Shown piece by piece: positions 1 to 8,052 of a DNA stretch of 64,000 nucleotides. The notes beneath the pieces were generated by a model, which was not told where the DNA came from, did no database searches, and saw only the letters and a list, made by a program, of their open reading frames with translations. Position 1 is the stretch's first letter, and every line of letters starts with the position of its first letter. The position numbers were made by a program, and so were the translations under genes. Source of the DNA: JAFAMB01 sp963775805 (lineage in GTDB: Bacteria; Verrucomicrobiota; Verrucomicrobiia; Chthoniobacterales; JAFAMB01); contig CAVZKG010000001.1 of NCBI GenBank assembly GCA_963775805.1, positions 2,852,001-2,916,000 of the forward strand, read 5' to 3'.

Positions 1-1
1 C

Positions 2-544
2 ATTGTGTCGTCCGGGCTGAAGGTTCTGATCGAAGGAAGCAAGCTGCGTCCCTATTTGCGCGAGGTTTTCGGGTGCGAATATGCCGAAGATTCCGAAGGC
101 AGAATCACTTTCCCGAAACGGGTCATTAGTCATACCCAAAAGACTCAATACCTTTTCCGAATCAACAAAGGTCTCCTCGACATGTCGCAAGACGTGAATG
201 ATCACATGCCGGATGACGTTCGGCCTGTCCCTTTCACTAATATGATCTACATCGGGGATGGACCGACCGATGTCCCCTGTTTCGCCATCATGCGAAAGCA
301 CGGCGGCCATGCGATTGCCGTCTATAATTCCGATGATCCGAGTCGAGCAAGCTTCAAAAAATGCTACAACCTTTCCGCGCACGCCGATCGCGTCCGGCAG
401 ATTGCGCCATCCGACTATCGCCGTGGAAGCCATCTGCGCCTTCTCATTGAGGAAATGGTTCACGAGATCGCCGATCGAATTCTGGCGACTAGAAAAAGCG
501 CTGGGGAAATCGGACTTGTGCGAGCGCCGAGGCATCTCTCATGA
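2..544 (+). CDS. HAD-family phosphatase, C-terminal part (cut by window edge)
   Basis: Hydrolase of the haloacid dehalogenase superfamily, probably a phosphoserine-phosphatase-like phosphomonoesterase in the cytoplasm. The reading frame is open to the left edge. It begins with I-V-S-S-G-L, which matches HAD motif II (the conserved Ser after a hydrophobic strand), so motif I with the nucleophilic Asp lies outside the window. Motif IV is clear as IYIGDGPTDVPCF, with the Mg-binding aspartates. About 180 residues are visible. A GTG at position 5 could be read as a start, but the motif II context argues that it is internal. The substrate cannot be told. The protein ends in basic residues with no further domain. 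Confidence 0.75.
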   Translation: MVSSGLKVLIEGSKLRPYLREVFGCEYAEDSEGRITFPKRVISHTQKTQYLFRINKGLLDMSQDVNDHMPDDVRPVPFTNMIYIGDGPTDVPCFAIMRKHGGHAIAVYNSDDPSRASFKKCYNLSAHADRVRQIAPSDYRRGSHLRLLIEEMVHEIADRILATRKSAGEIGLVRAPRHLS

Positions 545-651
545 CGTGCGTACCGTTTTGCAATTCTCAACGCCCGGAACGGCTGGCGGAACCCGGCGGA
601 TCGGGTCCAAGGCTATTGCCGACGCATCACCCGATGCTTCCGGCTCTTGTA

Positions 652-693
652 CCTATACGACATATACGTCGTATAAGACAGATACGATACGAC
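652..693. repeat. Tandem 9-mer palindromic repeat (TATACGTCG type)
   Basis: A run of near-repeats of the 9-mer TATACGTCG/TATAAGACA, itself partly palindromic, in the gap after the HAD gene. The same type of sequence recurs near 31.25, 35.49 and 45.2 kb, always between genes. Confidence 0.7.
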
Positions 694-712
694 GGGCCCG
701 CGAATGAGCCTT

Positions 713-892
713 TTAATTGCTTGAGAACGCAACGTCCGGCAACGGGAACTTTGCGTTGATCAACTTCAGCACTTCGCTGCAAACTTCATCCATTGAGATC
801 TCGAACACTTCACTGATCGCTCGCAGCTCTGCAAGTTGGTCGGGTGTCGCGGCCAGGAGTACCTCGTTCAATTGCTCAGTAGAAAATTTCAT
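713..892 (-). CDS. Small hypothetical protein, 59 aa
   Basis: An open frame of 59 codons from ATG at 892 to TAA at 713. The start is preceded by GAAAGGGTCG, giving an AGGG ribosome site at suitable distance. The product starts MKFSTEQLNEVLLAATPDQL, is acidic and looks helical (LAELRAISEVFEISMDEVCSEVL). There is no membrane segment or signal peptide. I do not recognise a family. It lies between the HAD gene and the broken acetyltransferase on the opposite strand. The good ribosome site and soluble, evenly composed sequence are the only evidence that it is real. Confidence 0.5.
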   Translation of the reverse strand: MKFSTEQLNEVLLAATPDQLAELRAISEVFEISMDEVCSEVLKLINAKFPLPDVAFSSN

Positions 893-977
893 CGACCCTT
901 TCTAATACAAAATGGTTAATCGGCCTCGACGCCTCGAACTTGAGGTGGATTTTTGCGTTCTCTCGGAGCCTCGTCCA

Positions 978-1317
978 ATGCAGATCCGGCCTTTTGAACC
1001 ATCCCACACCGATCAGGTCATCGCTCTCTGGCACGAAAGCAACCTGGTCCGGCCCCCCAACGAACCGAAGAAGGATATTCTTCGGAAACTCAAAGTTGAT
1101 CCGGAGCTTTTCCTGGTCGGCATAGTTGGCAGCCGTGTGATTGCGACAGTAATGGCCGGATACGAGGGGCACCGTGGCTGGATCAACTACCTGGCTGTGG
1201 CCAGAGATCAATCTGCAGGTCGTTACGAACAATCAGGAGGCTACGGCTTTTTACCAGCGTCTCGGTTACATCGTCGACAACGTTGTCTCCATGGGCAAAC
1301 GCCTCGAGATTGACTAG
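978..1317 (+). pseudogene. GNAT acetyltransferase (YpeA-like) with internal deletion and frameshift
   Basis: The ATG at 978 opens MQIRPFEPSHTDQVIALWHE and continues to GHRGWINYLAVA near 1203, matching the N-terminal half of YpeA-type GNAT acetyltransferases (about 140 aa). From about 1207 a different frame encodes INLQVVTNNQEATAFYQRLG and ends VSMGKRLEID with TAG at 1315-1317, which is the C-terminal part of the same family. The middle is missing: the acetyl-CoA pyrophosphate loop (R/Q-x-x-G-x-G/A) and following helix, roughly 25-30 residues. The two parts are out of frame. A small deletion has therefore removed the cofactor site, and the gene should be inactive. Confidence 0.85.
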
Positions 1318-1364
1318 CCCGTGAAGTCGGAGCACTAGCTAACCCCCCCTACTTCTCAGTTTGC

Positions 1365-1404
1365 TCTCTATGAGGCGTATGGGGCCCATGAGGCGTATCG
1401 GGCC
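1365..1404. repeat. Palindromic GGGGCCCATGAGGC repeat
   Basis: The sequence TATGAGGCGTATGGGGCCC followed by ATGAGGCGTAT is nearly identical to one at 34938-34970. A reverse-strand relative (GGCCTCATGGGCCC) is at about 45.24 kb. It is an intergenic dispersed repeat with a GGGCCC core. Its role is unknown. Confidence 0.65.
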
Positions 1405-1465
1405 TTAAAAGAAGAAACAAACCGCGGGAAATGCTTATATTCCAAGAAGCCTACTTCCTCTCTCC

Positions 1466-1525
1466 CACTGACAACCGACAACTGACACTGACCACTTTCC
1501 CAACAACCGACACTGACAACTCCAC
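1466..1525. repeat. Dispersed ACTGACAACTGACACTGACC repeat
   Basis: Low-complexity run built from ACTGACA/CCGACA units, ending directly at the ATG of the racemase gene. The core ACAACTGACACTGACCACTT recurs at about 4585-4601 (partly) and 24727-24754, and inverted at 24561-24600. It occupies the usual leader position of the next gene, so the racemase has no clear ribosome site. Confidence 0.6.
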
Positions 1526-2812
1526 ATGCTGACTGAACTCAATTACGGCCGCCGAAAACTGCCTCTCGACTTGCCGGATGAATTGGACGTGACAGTGATC
1601 CGCAAGCCGGCAATGCCCACGTTACCGGACCCGGTCGCGGCGATTCAAAGCGCGCTCCAGAATCCCGTTGGTGTGGTCCCACTTCAACAATTGGCCCGGA
1701 CTGCACGAAGCGCTGCCATCGCTATTTGTGATATCACGCGTCCGGTGCCCAACTCCCTCTTTCTTCGTCCGCTGATCGAGACTTTGCTTGAGGCCGGTAT
1801 TCCAGCCAAAGCCATTCGCGTTCTGGTGGCAACCGGCCTGCATCGGCCGAACCTTGATGCAGAACTCGACGAACTGATTGGCGACCCCTGGGTGCTCCAG
1901 ACCGTCAAGGTCGAGAACCACTACGCGACGAACGATGACGACCACGTGACTCTTGGCACAACATCGACTCGCGGCACAGTGGTGCGTCTCGACAAACGGT
2001 TTGTCGAATCCGAATTGAAGATCGCCACCGGCCTGGTTGAACCACATTTCATGGCGGGCTACTCAGGAGGTCGCAAAGTGATCGCCCCAGGCCTCGCGCA
2101 CGCCGAGACGATCACGACATTTCATAGCGCACGTTTCATGGCCGACCCCCATGCCATCAACTGCAATTTTGAAGGCAACCCACTCCACGAAGAACAACTC
2201 GAAATTGTGCGGATGCTGGGAGGTGCGCTCGCACTAAACACCGTGGTCGACGAAGAACGAAGACTTTCCTTCGTGAATTTCGGCGAAATCGTTTCGAGCC
2301 ACCTGGAAGCGGTAGCGTTCGTCCGAAGATTTGCCGAAGTCCCGGTTAGGCGCCGGTTCAAGACCGTCGTGACGAGCGCAGCCGGCTATCCGTTAGACAG
2401 CACCTATTATCAGACGGTCAAAGGCATGGTCGGGCCAATCGACATTTTGGAACCTGGCGGCCGGCTGATCATTGCCTCAGAGTGTTCCCAAGGACTCGGC
2501 TCCCATGAATTCGTCGATTCTCAACGCCGAATGATCAAGTTAGGTGCCAACGAATTTTTGCGCCAGATTCTGCGTCAATCGCATGCCGCCATTGATGAAT
2601 GGCAAACCCAGATGCAGCTCAAACCGATGGCAGTCGGTACCGTGCAACTTTACAGCACTGGACTGACCTCAGCCCAGCATACACTGACTGGCGTCGCTCC
2701 GATTGATTCAGTGCGCTCTGCCGTACTCGAAAGCGTCGCCGAAACCGGCGACACCTCCATCGCCGTCATTCCAGAAGGTCCCTACGTCGTCCCTCTTGGC
2801 GCCGAACGCTAG
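1526..2812 (+). CDS. larA: LarA-type nickel-pincer lactate/2-hydroxyacid racemase
   Basis: Member of the LarA family, which racemises lactate or related 2-hydroxy acids with a nickel-pincer nucleotide (NPN) cofactor. The 428-aa length is normal. The family residues are in place: His106 in ATGLHRPN, His174 in VEPHFMAGYSGGRK with Lys184 in the same stretch, and His200 in TTFHS. These match the His108/His174/Lys184/His200 set of Lactobacillus LarA. Lys184 carries the cofactor and the histidines serve as base and nickel ligand. No larB, larC or larE cofactor genes are in the window, so cofactor must be made elsewhere. The family is broad, so the true substrate may be another hydroxy acid. A nickel/cobalt sensor-efflux pair lies 2 kb downstream. 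Confidence 0.85.
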   Translation: MLTELNYGRRKLPLDLPDELDVTVIRKPAMPTLPDPVAAIQSALQNPVGVVPLQQLARTARSAAIAICDITRPVPNSLFLRPLIETLLEAGIPAKAIRVLVATGLHRPNLDAELDELIGDPWVLQTVKVENHYATNDDDHVTLGTTSTRGTVVRLDKRFVESELKIATGLVEPHFMAGYSGGRKVIAPGLAHAETITTFHSARFMADPHAINCNFEGNPLHEEQLEIVRMLGGALALNTVVDEERRLSFVNFGEIVSSHLEAVAFVRRFAEVPVRRRFKTVVTSAAGYPLDSTYYQTVKGMVGPIDILEPGGRLIIASECSQGLGSHEFVDSQRRMIKLGANEFLRQILRQSHAAIDEWQTQMQLKPMAVGTVQLYSTGLTSAQHTLTGVAPIDSVRSAVLESVAETGDTSIAVIPEGPYVVPLGAER

Positions 2813-3017
2813 TCGCGTTCGCGGTTAGGAGTTCGAGTTCGAGGTTCGGAAGCTCAGTAGACCCTTCGGTGTTCACAGGATAGTCTGCCCTGCCGTCCGT
2901 AGATCGACGCTCTTCGCGGAAGAATTCGACGAAACGGGGTCACAGGCGAGACGCCTATGATACTGAACCTGCCCCGATTTGACGGACACGGGAACTCAAA
3001 GAAAATGAGAGAACCCG

Positions 3018-3338
3018 ATGGAAGAAAAAAAGAAGCATATCATCTACAAAGAGGAGTTCAGACGCCAGGCGGTGGAGATGGTGATCCACGGCGGCAAGAG
3101 CGTTGCGCAGGTGGCCCGGGAACTTGGGGTCAGTGAGTTCAGTTTAAATCTGTGGAAGAAGAAATATCTGAAGGAGTTCGCACCGGCCCAGGTCGATGGG
3201 GAGGAAAGAACTCCGGAGCAGATGTATGAGGAGATACGGCGGCTGCAGAAGGAAAACCAATACCTTAAGACTCAGCGCGATATCTTAAAAAAAGCGATGA
3301 GCATACTGGGCGAGGAGCCGAATCCCGGTATGCGGTGA
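3018..3338 (+). CDS. IS3-family transposase OrfA
   Basis: 106-aa DNA-binding subunit. It has an N-terminal helix-turn-helix (FRRQAVEMVIHGGKSVAQVA then RELGVSEFSLNLWKKKY), which recognises the IS ends, followed by a leucine-zipper-like segment (EQMYEEIRRLQKENQYLKTQ). Near the end is the A-rich slippery stretch AAAAAAAG at 3287-3294. The -1 frame stays open from there into orfB, so programmed -1 frameshifting to make an OrfAB fusion transposase is expected, as in other IS3 elements. The OrfA stop overlaps the GTG of orfB. Confidence 0.95.
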   Translation: MEEKKKHIIYKEEFRRQAVEMVIHGGKSVAQVARELGVSEFSLNLWKKKYLKEFAPAQVDGEERTPEQMYEEIRRLQKENQYLKTQRDILKKAMSILGEEPNPGMR

Positions 3339-4234
3339 TCAAAGCCTTATCGGTGCAATACGCTATCAAGCCCTGTTGTGAAGCGCTGCGCGTATCGCGC
3401 AGCGGGTTTTACCAATGGCAGAAGGGGGCCCAGTCAAAGCGAGCCCGTGAGGAGGCCGAGTTGGTTAAGGAGATAAAGTCCATTTACGATGCCAATAAGG
3501 GTCGATACGGCAGTCCGCGGGTGACCCAGACTTTGCGCATAACCGGGAAGCGCTATGGCAAGAATCGGGTGGCGCGCCTGATGCGCAAAGATGGCTTAAG
3601 AGCCCGGCGTAAGCGGGCATTCCGGCCTCGGACCACAGTTAGTGGAAAGCTCTCTGTACCCAATCTGGTAAAGGATTTGGAGCCGACTCATATCGATCAG
3701 ATTTGGGTCAGTGATATCACTTACGTGGCAACCCTAGAAGGATGGCTTTACCTGGCAGTGATCCTGGATCTGTTCAGCCGCAAAGTGGTCGGATGGAAGC
3801 TGGGAGAATCCTTGGAGGCAGAGTTGGTTCAGGAGGCCCTGGACAATGCCCTGTGCAGACGTGATCCACAGAGGGGAATGTATTTTCATTCCGATCGAGG
3901 TAGTCAGTATTCGAGTCAGGCGGTATGTAAACCCTTAAGGGTTATCGGGGCCAATCGGAGCATGAGCGCTAGGGGAAACTGTTACGATAATGCGAAAGCA
4001 GAAGCCTTCTTCAGTACGCTCAAAACGGAATGTTTTCCGGCCAGACAACTCTTTGAATCCAAGGCTCAGGCACGACGTGAAATCTTCGAGTACATCGAAG
4101 TTTACTACAACAATCAGCGCGTTCATAGCGCGCTCGGTTACCAGACTCCGTCCGGATTTGAGGCGCTTAAGAACAAAACAAAAACCAACTTTTTCGCAGA
4201 AAAAGCTACAGTGATCCCTTTTCAGAATGCGTAA
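3335..4234 (+). CDS. IS3-family transposase OrfB (DDE integrase)
   Basis: 299-aa catalytic subunit with an rve-type integrase core. The DDE triad is visible: Asp in DQIWVSDITYV, Asp in YFHSDRGSQYSS, and Glu in NCYDNAKAEAFFSTLKTE. An HTH_21-like region (KGRYGSPRVTQTL) precedes the core. The frame is intact and identical at protein level to the second copy, so the element is probably still active. The start is a GTG overlapping the OrfA stop. In vivo the active form is likely the frameshifted OrfAB. Confidence 0.95.
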   Translation: MIKALSVQYAIKPCCEALRVSRSGFYQWQKGAQSKRAREEAELVKEIKSIYDANKGRYGSPRVTQTLRITGKRYGKNRVARLMRKDGLRARRKRAFRPRTTVSGKLSVPNLVKDLEPTHIDQIWVSDITYVATLEGWLYLAVILDLFSRKVVGWKLGESLEAELVQEALDNALCRRDPQRGMYFHSDRGSQYSSQAVCKPLRVIGANRSMSARGNCYDNAKAEAFFSTLKTECFPARQLFESKAQARREIFEYIEVYYNNQRVHSALGYQTPSGFEALKNKTKTNFFAEKATVIPFQNA

Positions 4235-4610
4235 CGTAGTTCAAGCGAGCAAATGGAATAAATGGAAGGCAGGCCGTAGGCAGGTGCCGTTTATGCCGGA
4301 TCGCGACCTTGAACTCGAGTGCAGCGTTCTGATCAATCCAACAACCAACAAATAACACGATTCTCGTGTCCGTTTTTTCGGGGGAAGTACATACTTTCAG
4401 CTGCGTGATTTTGGCACGGCTGCGTTAAGCGGCGCGGTTCGGACCCTTGGATGCCGCTAATATCCAAAAAGTACGAACGTCGCAAAGCCGAAAGTATCAT
4501 AGGCGTCTCGCCTGTGCTCTAAACCAGAGTGCGACTTGTCTCATCGGCAAGAAAGTTCCACTATTCTAAGGACTCCCACCGACACTGACCACTTCCTCCG
4601 GCATTGACTA

Positions 4611-4630
4611 CCATAGGGGGGTAGGCTATT
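4611..4630. promoter_or_regulatory. G-tract operator for the RcnR/DmeR-like repressor
   Basis: CCATAGGGGGGTAGGCTAT lies about 10 bp before the regulator's first codon. A run of six G flanked by A/T-rich half-sites is the known recognition pattern of the RcnR/CsoR family (for RcnR, TACT-G6-AGTA). Its place directly before the regulator-efflux pair fits autoregulation and metal-inducible expression. Confidence 0.7.
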
Positions 4631-4637
4631 CTGACCA

Positions 4638-4916
4638 ATCAGCCATACCATTCGAGAAAAGAAAAAACTGCTGGCAAGGGTCCGACGGATCCGGGGACAG
4701 ATCGAAGCCATCGAACGCGCACTTGACGAGGAAGCCGGATGCGATCGCATCATGCACATGATTGCCGGTATACGCGGAGCCGTGACCGGCCTGATGGCGG
4801 AATTATTCGAGGACCATATACGTATCCATCTCATGGATCCCGACAAATCCGGCCAAGCCGCACACCGCGAAGCGGCCGAACAGCTCATTGAAGCCGCTCA
4901 CTCCTACCTTAAATAG
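4638..4916 (+). CDS. dmeR: DmeR/RcnR-family nickel/cobalt-responsive repressor, apparent ATC start
   Basis: Translation from 4641 gives SHTIREKKKLLARVRRIRGQ and ends AEQLIEAAHSYLK with TAG at 4914-4916, a typical CsoR/RcnR four-helix repressor of about 92 aa. If the ATC at 4638 is residue 1, the metal ligands of RcnR/DmeR fall in register: His3, Cys35, His60, His64. The expected ATG is an ATC, and a TGA lies two codons upstream at 4632, so no ATG, GTG or TTG can start the full protein. Either an ATC initiates, or a point change has disabled it. It is followed 10 bp later by the efflux gene. The residue set points to nickel or cobalt rather than copper or formaldehyde. Confidence 0.75.
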   Translation: MSHTIREKKKLLARVRRIRGQIEAIERALDEEAGCDRIMHMIAGIRGAVTGLMAELFEDHIRIHLMDPDKSGQAAHREAAEQLIEAAHSYLK

Positions 4917-4926
4917 AGAATTTGCA

Positions 4927-5955
4927 GTGAAGCCAAATCAACAGACTGGTTTCGTGCCCGCTCATCCCCACGTTTTTCTGGGGTCAGATCACGCCCGGGC
5001 AGAGCGGCGCACATGGGCCGTCATCGCTCTATGCGGATTTATGATGCTAGCCGAGATCATCGGTGGAGCGCTTTACGGATCCATCGCACTGATCGCCGAC
5101 GGGCTGCATATGTCGACACACGCTGGGGCCCTTCTCCTTGCCGCTCTCGCCTATCGCTACGCCCGCAAACATGCCAATGATCCAGGCTACACATTTGGGA
5201 CTGGCAAGTTTGGCGATCTTGCCGGCTACAGCAGCGCAATCATCCTGGCAATGATCGCTTTGCTAATCGCCTATGAAGCGATTTGCCGGTTCTTAAATCC
5301 GGTTGCGATTAACTTTGGGGAAGCTATCCCTATTGCTGTTCTCGGCTTGAGCGTCAACATCGCAAGCGCCTGGTTATTATCCTTTGGCGAACATGGCCAC
5401 CATCATCATGGGCATGCGCTCGGACATTCCCATGACCATGACCACGTTCACCACCATGATCATGATCATCCTCACGATCATTCGTCGCAGATCCATAATC
5501 ACGCCGCAGACCACCGAGATCACAATATGCGCGCGGCATTCGTCCACGTTGTTGCCGATGCTGCCGTTTCCGTTCTTGTGATCACAGGATTATCAGGTGC
5601 ACGTCTCTTCGGCTGGCTCTGGATGGACCCTCTGGCGGGCCTTATCGGTGCCTCCGTCATTGCAAACTGGTCCTACGGCTTGATTCGTGACACGAGCGGC
5701 ATCCTCCTCGATCGCAACGCAAACCCGGCGTTGGCAGAGGAGGTCCGGCGAATAATCGAGATCGACGGCGACCGGCTCGCTGATTTACACCTTTGGCGGC
5801 TCGGCCCTGGACACCTGGGAGCCATCGTGTCGGTCGTTACAGCGAATCGTCGTACCCCGGCCTATTATCGCGATCGACTCGCTCAATTTCACGAACTTTC
5901 ACATCTCACCATCGAGGTGGATACGGCGCCCTCAGCTTCACCCACTCCTGGCTAA
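4927..5955 (+). CDS. dmeF: DmeF-like cation diffusion facilitator (Co/Ni efflux)
   Basis: CDF-family exporter in the inner membrane that swaps divalent metal for protons. About 342 aa from GTG at 4927. This start is chosen because it follows the regulator stop with AGAGAA upstream, and earlier in-frame codons overlap the regulator. Six membrane segments are recognisable. Metal-site motifs are ALIADGLHMSTHAG and HVVADAAVSV, each with the H/D-x3-D pattern. Between segments 4 and 5 lies a very His/Asp-rich loop (GHHHHGHALGHSHDHDHVHH onward) typical of DmeF. The pairing with an RcnR-like repressor matches dmeRF operons of rhizobia, so cobalt and nickel are the likely substrates. Confidence 0.88.
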   Translation: MKPNQQTGFVPAHPHVFLGSDHARAERRTWAVIALCGFMMLAEIIGGALYGSIALIADGLHMSTHAGALLLAALAYRYARKHANDPGYTFGTGKFGDLAGYSSAIILAMIALLIAYEAICRFLNPVAINFGEAIPIAVLGLSVNIASAWLLSFGEHGHHHHGHALGHSHDHDHVHHHDHDHPHDHSSQIHNHAADHRDHNMRAAFVHVVADAAVSVLVITGLSGARLFGWLWMDPLAGLIGASVIANWSYGLIRDTSGILLDRNANPALAEEVRRIIEIDGDRLADLHLWRLGPGHLGAIVSVVTANRRTPAYYRDRLAQFHELSHLTIEVDTAPSASPTPG

Positions 5956-5984
5956 GCCGCTTCCCGGGCGAGTTGCTACGATGA

Positions 5985-6013
5985 AACTCACAAGTTTGAG
6001 AAACTTGTGAGTT
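5985..6013. terminator. Bidirectional hairpin between convergent genes
   Basis: Perfect 13-bp stem AACTCACAAGTTT / AAACTTGTGAGTT with loop GAG, between the end of the efflux gene and the end of the minus-strand antiporter. No long T-run follows, so it is a likely but not canonical terminator. Confidence 0.65.
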
Positions 6014-6020
6014 ATTCAGG

Positions 6021-7619
6021 TTAAAAACTCCAACGCTCTGATTCCTCTTCAAGTTCTGATTCCTCCAAATCCAGCATAACCTGAAATCGCCGCAGGACAT
6101 CATCGCTGATAGCGCTGCCGTCCCGCAAATCAATGAGAGCGATCCTCTTCTTGTCCACCAGTTCTCGTTGCAGCGAAATGAGCCTCCCCATGTATTCTGC
6201 TTCGGGATTACCAATGCTCTCGTTACGAGCGATCTGGAATCCTTCCGCTTGGTTCCTGTATGCATCTTGAATCTGTTTGACTGCCAGCCGGTGCAAATCG
6301 TCTCCGCTAGAGATCGATTTGAGATGCTGCAACGCCACCGTTGTGATCGTCTCTCTCGCCCTCTGTTCTTCCGCGCGTTCAACACCCGCATCGGAAAATT
6401 TCAATCGGCGCAGGAGACCGGGCAAGCTAAGCCCTTGAATTACCAACGTCGCGAGGATCACCGCAAAGGTCAGGATCAAGATCTCGCTTCCTCCTTTAAA
6501 TGGCGACCCATCCGCTAATGTCCTCGGAATTGCGAGCGCGGCTGCCAGAGAAATTCCCCCGCGAATGCCTACCCAGGAAACTAAGGCTAACTCTTGCCAG
6601 GGTGGATAGGGAAATCGAGCACGCAACCGCTTGCTGAGTGCGCGCGGAATGTATGCAGAAGCGAAGACCCACCCGATACGAACGACAATCACCGTGACAC
6701 TCACCAATACACATCCGCGGCCGATCTGCCTAAGCGTCCCCGCCGGAAGTGACTCCACAATCCGCCTCAGCTGAAGCCCGATCAGAATGAACAACAATCC
6801 ATTCAGCAAAAATGTGATCACCTCCCATGTTGCGATCGACTGCAAACGCGTCTTTGCCGCAACGAGACGAGGGTTGTTCCAGCCAATGTAAAGTCCAGAA
6901 GTCACAACGGCCAGGACACCCGAAACGTGCAGTGCATCGGCAGGCAAATACGCGGCGAAGCCCGTTAACAAAGAAATCGTATTTCCGGTCAGCGGATCCG
7001 TTGTGAAACGCCGAACTTGAAGCATTAGCCATCCGACAACGAAACCGATCAGAACCCCGCCGATCGCTGCCACGAGAAACCGCTCGGAAATGGATCCGAA
7101 AACGTAGTTCTTGCTCATGGTCACATGCACCGCGGACTCGTAAAGCACGAGAGCGAGCGCATCATTCAGAAGGCTCTCACCGCGAAGGATCGCCAATAAA
7201 TCTCTCGGGAGAGCGAATCTCTCCAGAATGGCCGCAGCCGCAACCGTGTCGGTGGGTCCCAGCACTGCCCCGAGGACAAAAGCCGGTCCCCAGGGAAACC
7301 CCAGGAGCAGATGCGCGACCAACATCACCGTCATGGTTGTGGCTAAGACCAGCCCAATTGCCAACAGGGCAATCGGTCGCCACTGATCTCGGAAGTCGCG
7401 CCAGGAACAATTGAGCGCATCCCAATAGAGCAGCGGCGGAAGAAAGACCAAAAAGACGATTCCCGGATCCAATCGCACCTCCGGCAAACGAGGGAAGAGC
7501 GCCAAAAGCAGGCCGCCAAGAACGAGGACAATTGGTTGCGAAACGTTGAGCCGCTGCGCGACTCTGGCAAAAATAACCAGTGCGATGAGCAACCAGACAA
7601 CTAGATCAATAGAGTGCAC
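6021..7619 (-). CDS. CPA1-family Na+(K+)/H+ antiporter
   Basis: 532-aa monovalent cation/proton antiporter of the inner membrane (NhaP/YjcE type). The first about 400 residues form some 12 hydrophobic segments. The family core appears as VLGAVLGPTDTVAAAAI (the ND-like motif region) and GESLLNDALALVLYE, with SWVGIRGGISLAAALAIP later. The final 130 residues are hydrophilic and charged, a cytoplasmic tail that usually tunes activity. A paralogue of equal length is at 33335. It is a single gene facing the dmeRF pair, and the ion specificity is not visible. Confidence 0.88.
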   Translation of the reverse strand: MHSIDLVVWLLIALVIFARVAQRLNVSQPIVLVLGGLLLALFPRLPEVRLDPGIVFLVFLPPLLYWDALNCSWRDFRDQWRPIALLAIGLVLATTMTVMLVAHLLLGFPWGPAFVLGAVLGPTDTVAAAAILERFALPRDLLAILRGESLLNDALALVLYESAVHVTMSKNYVFGSISERFLVAAIGGVLIGFVVGWLMLQVRRFTTDPLTGNTISLLTGFAAYLPADALHVSGVLAVVTSGLYIGWNNPRLVAAKTRLQSIATWEVITFLLNGLLFILIGLQLRRIVESLPAGTLRQIGRGCVLVSVTVIVVRIGWVFASAYIPRALSKRLRARFPYPPWQELALVSWVGIRGGISLAAALAIPRTLADGSPFKGGSEILILTFAVILATLVIQGLSLPGLLRRLKFSDAGVERAEEQRARETITTVALQHLKSISSGDDLHRLAVKQIQDAYRNQAEGFQIARNESIGNPEAEYMGRLISLQRELVDKKRIALIDLRDGSAISDDVLRRFQVMLDLEESELEEESERWSF

Positions 7620-7759
7620 TAATTCGTGAGTATGACGATTTCTCCTCCGCTAATCGAGCGAGAGATGCACGGCGCGGCGAACTCGTAACGAAATGAATGC
7701 GGTGTCGGCGTCTGGGGGTATCGGCGTATCGGCGAATCCTAGGTTCGAATTGGTATCGT

Positions 7760-8040
7760 CCAGCCAGGAAGAGTTTCACCAAGGAGGCACAGAGGACACA
7801 GAGAGTTAATATAACCACAAGGCGCAGAGGTTCAGATTTTCTGGGTTCTGATGTTCGGACGGACGTCGATGTCGCGTTGAACACGCTGCAGGGACGTGGA
7901 CGCGGGCAAAGCGCCAGAACGTTTGGGGATTCAACGGAGAATTGGCTTTCAGCCTGTCTCGATTGGCTTTGAGCCTGTTCATTCCGGCGAAGAGTCCGCC
8001 ACGGAGGACAGGGCGACGGCGGCAAAGCCGCAACCAAATG
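7760..8040. repeat. Dispersed 'cacggaggcac' repeat, copy 1, in a gene-free gap
   Basis: Between the antiporter and the methyltransferase I see no convincing gene. The stretch carries the modules TTCACCAAGGAGGCACAGAG, ACCACAAGGCGCAGAGGTTC, GTTCGGACGGACGTCGATGT and TTGGCTTTCAGCCTGTCTCG, in this order. The same modules recur at 16600-16800, 16970-17215 and 46380-46640. Confidence 0.7.
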
Positions 8041-8052
8041 GATGCGGCCGCA

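Larger units (their letters stand above)
2964..4391 (+). mobile_element. IS3-family insertion sequence, complete copy 1
   Basis: 1428-bp element. The left end TGAACCTGCCCCGATTTGAC and the reverse complement of the right end (TGTACTTCCCCCGAAAAAAC) form imperfect terminal inverted repeats of about 26 bp, both continuing GGACAC. It is flanked by a 3-bp target duplication, TAC (2961-2963 and 4392-4394). It carries overlapping orfA and orfB in the IS3 layout. A second copy starts at 62618 in the same orientation, with only a few substitutions between them (for example 2991, 3054, 3060 and 4305), so both insertions are recent. Confidence 0.95.
2941..4516. repeat. Palindromic MITE-like element split by the IS3 insertion
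   Basis: The 23 bases at 2941-2963 plus TTTC at 4395-4398 rebuild a 27-bp arm starting CACAGGCGAGACGCC. Its exact reverse complement lies at 4490-4516 (ending GGCGTCTCGCCTGTG). Without the IS and one copy of its target duplication the element is about 145 bp with perfect 27-bp terminal inverted repeats and no coding capacity. The shorter motif ACAGGCGAGACGCC also occurs inside the dispersed repeats at about 16984 and 46411. Confidence 0.8.

Noticed and set aside
876..1232. 118-codon minus-strand frame over the acetyltransferase remnant
   Set aside because: The plus-strand halves match a known family and the minus frame has no motif; it is a shadow.
4541..4888. 115-codon minus-strand frame over the metal sensor
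   Set aside because: Shadow of the DmeR/RcnR-like gene, which reads perfectly on the plus strand apart from its start codon.
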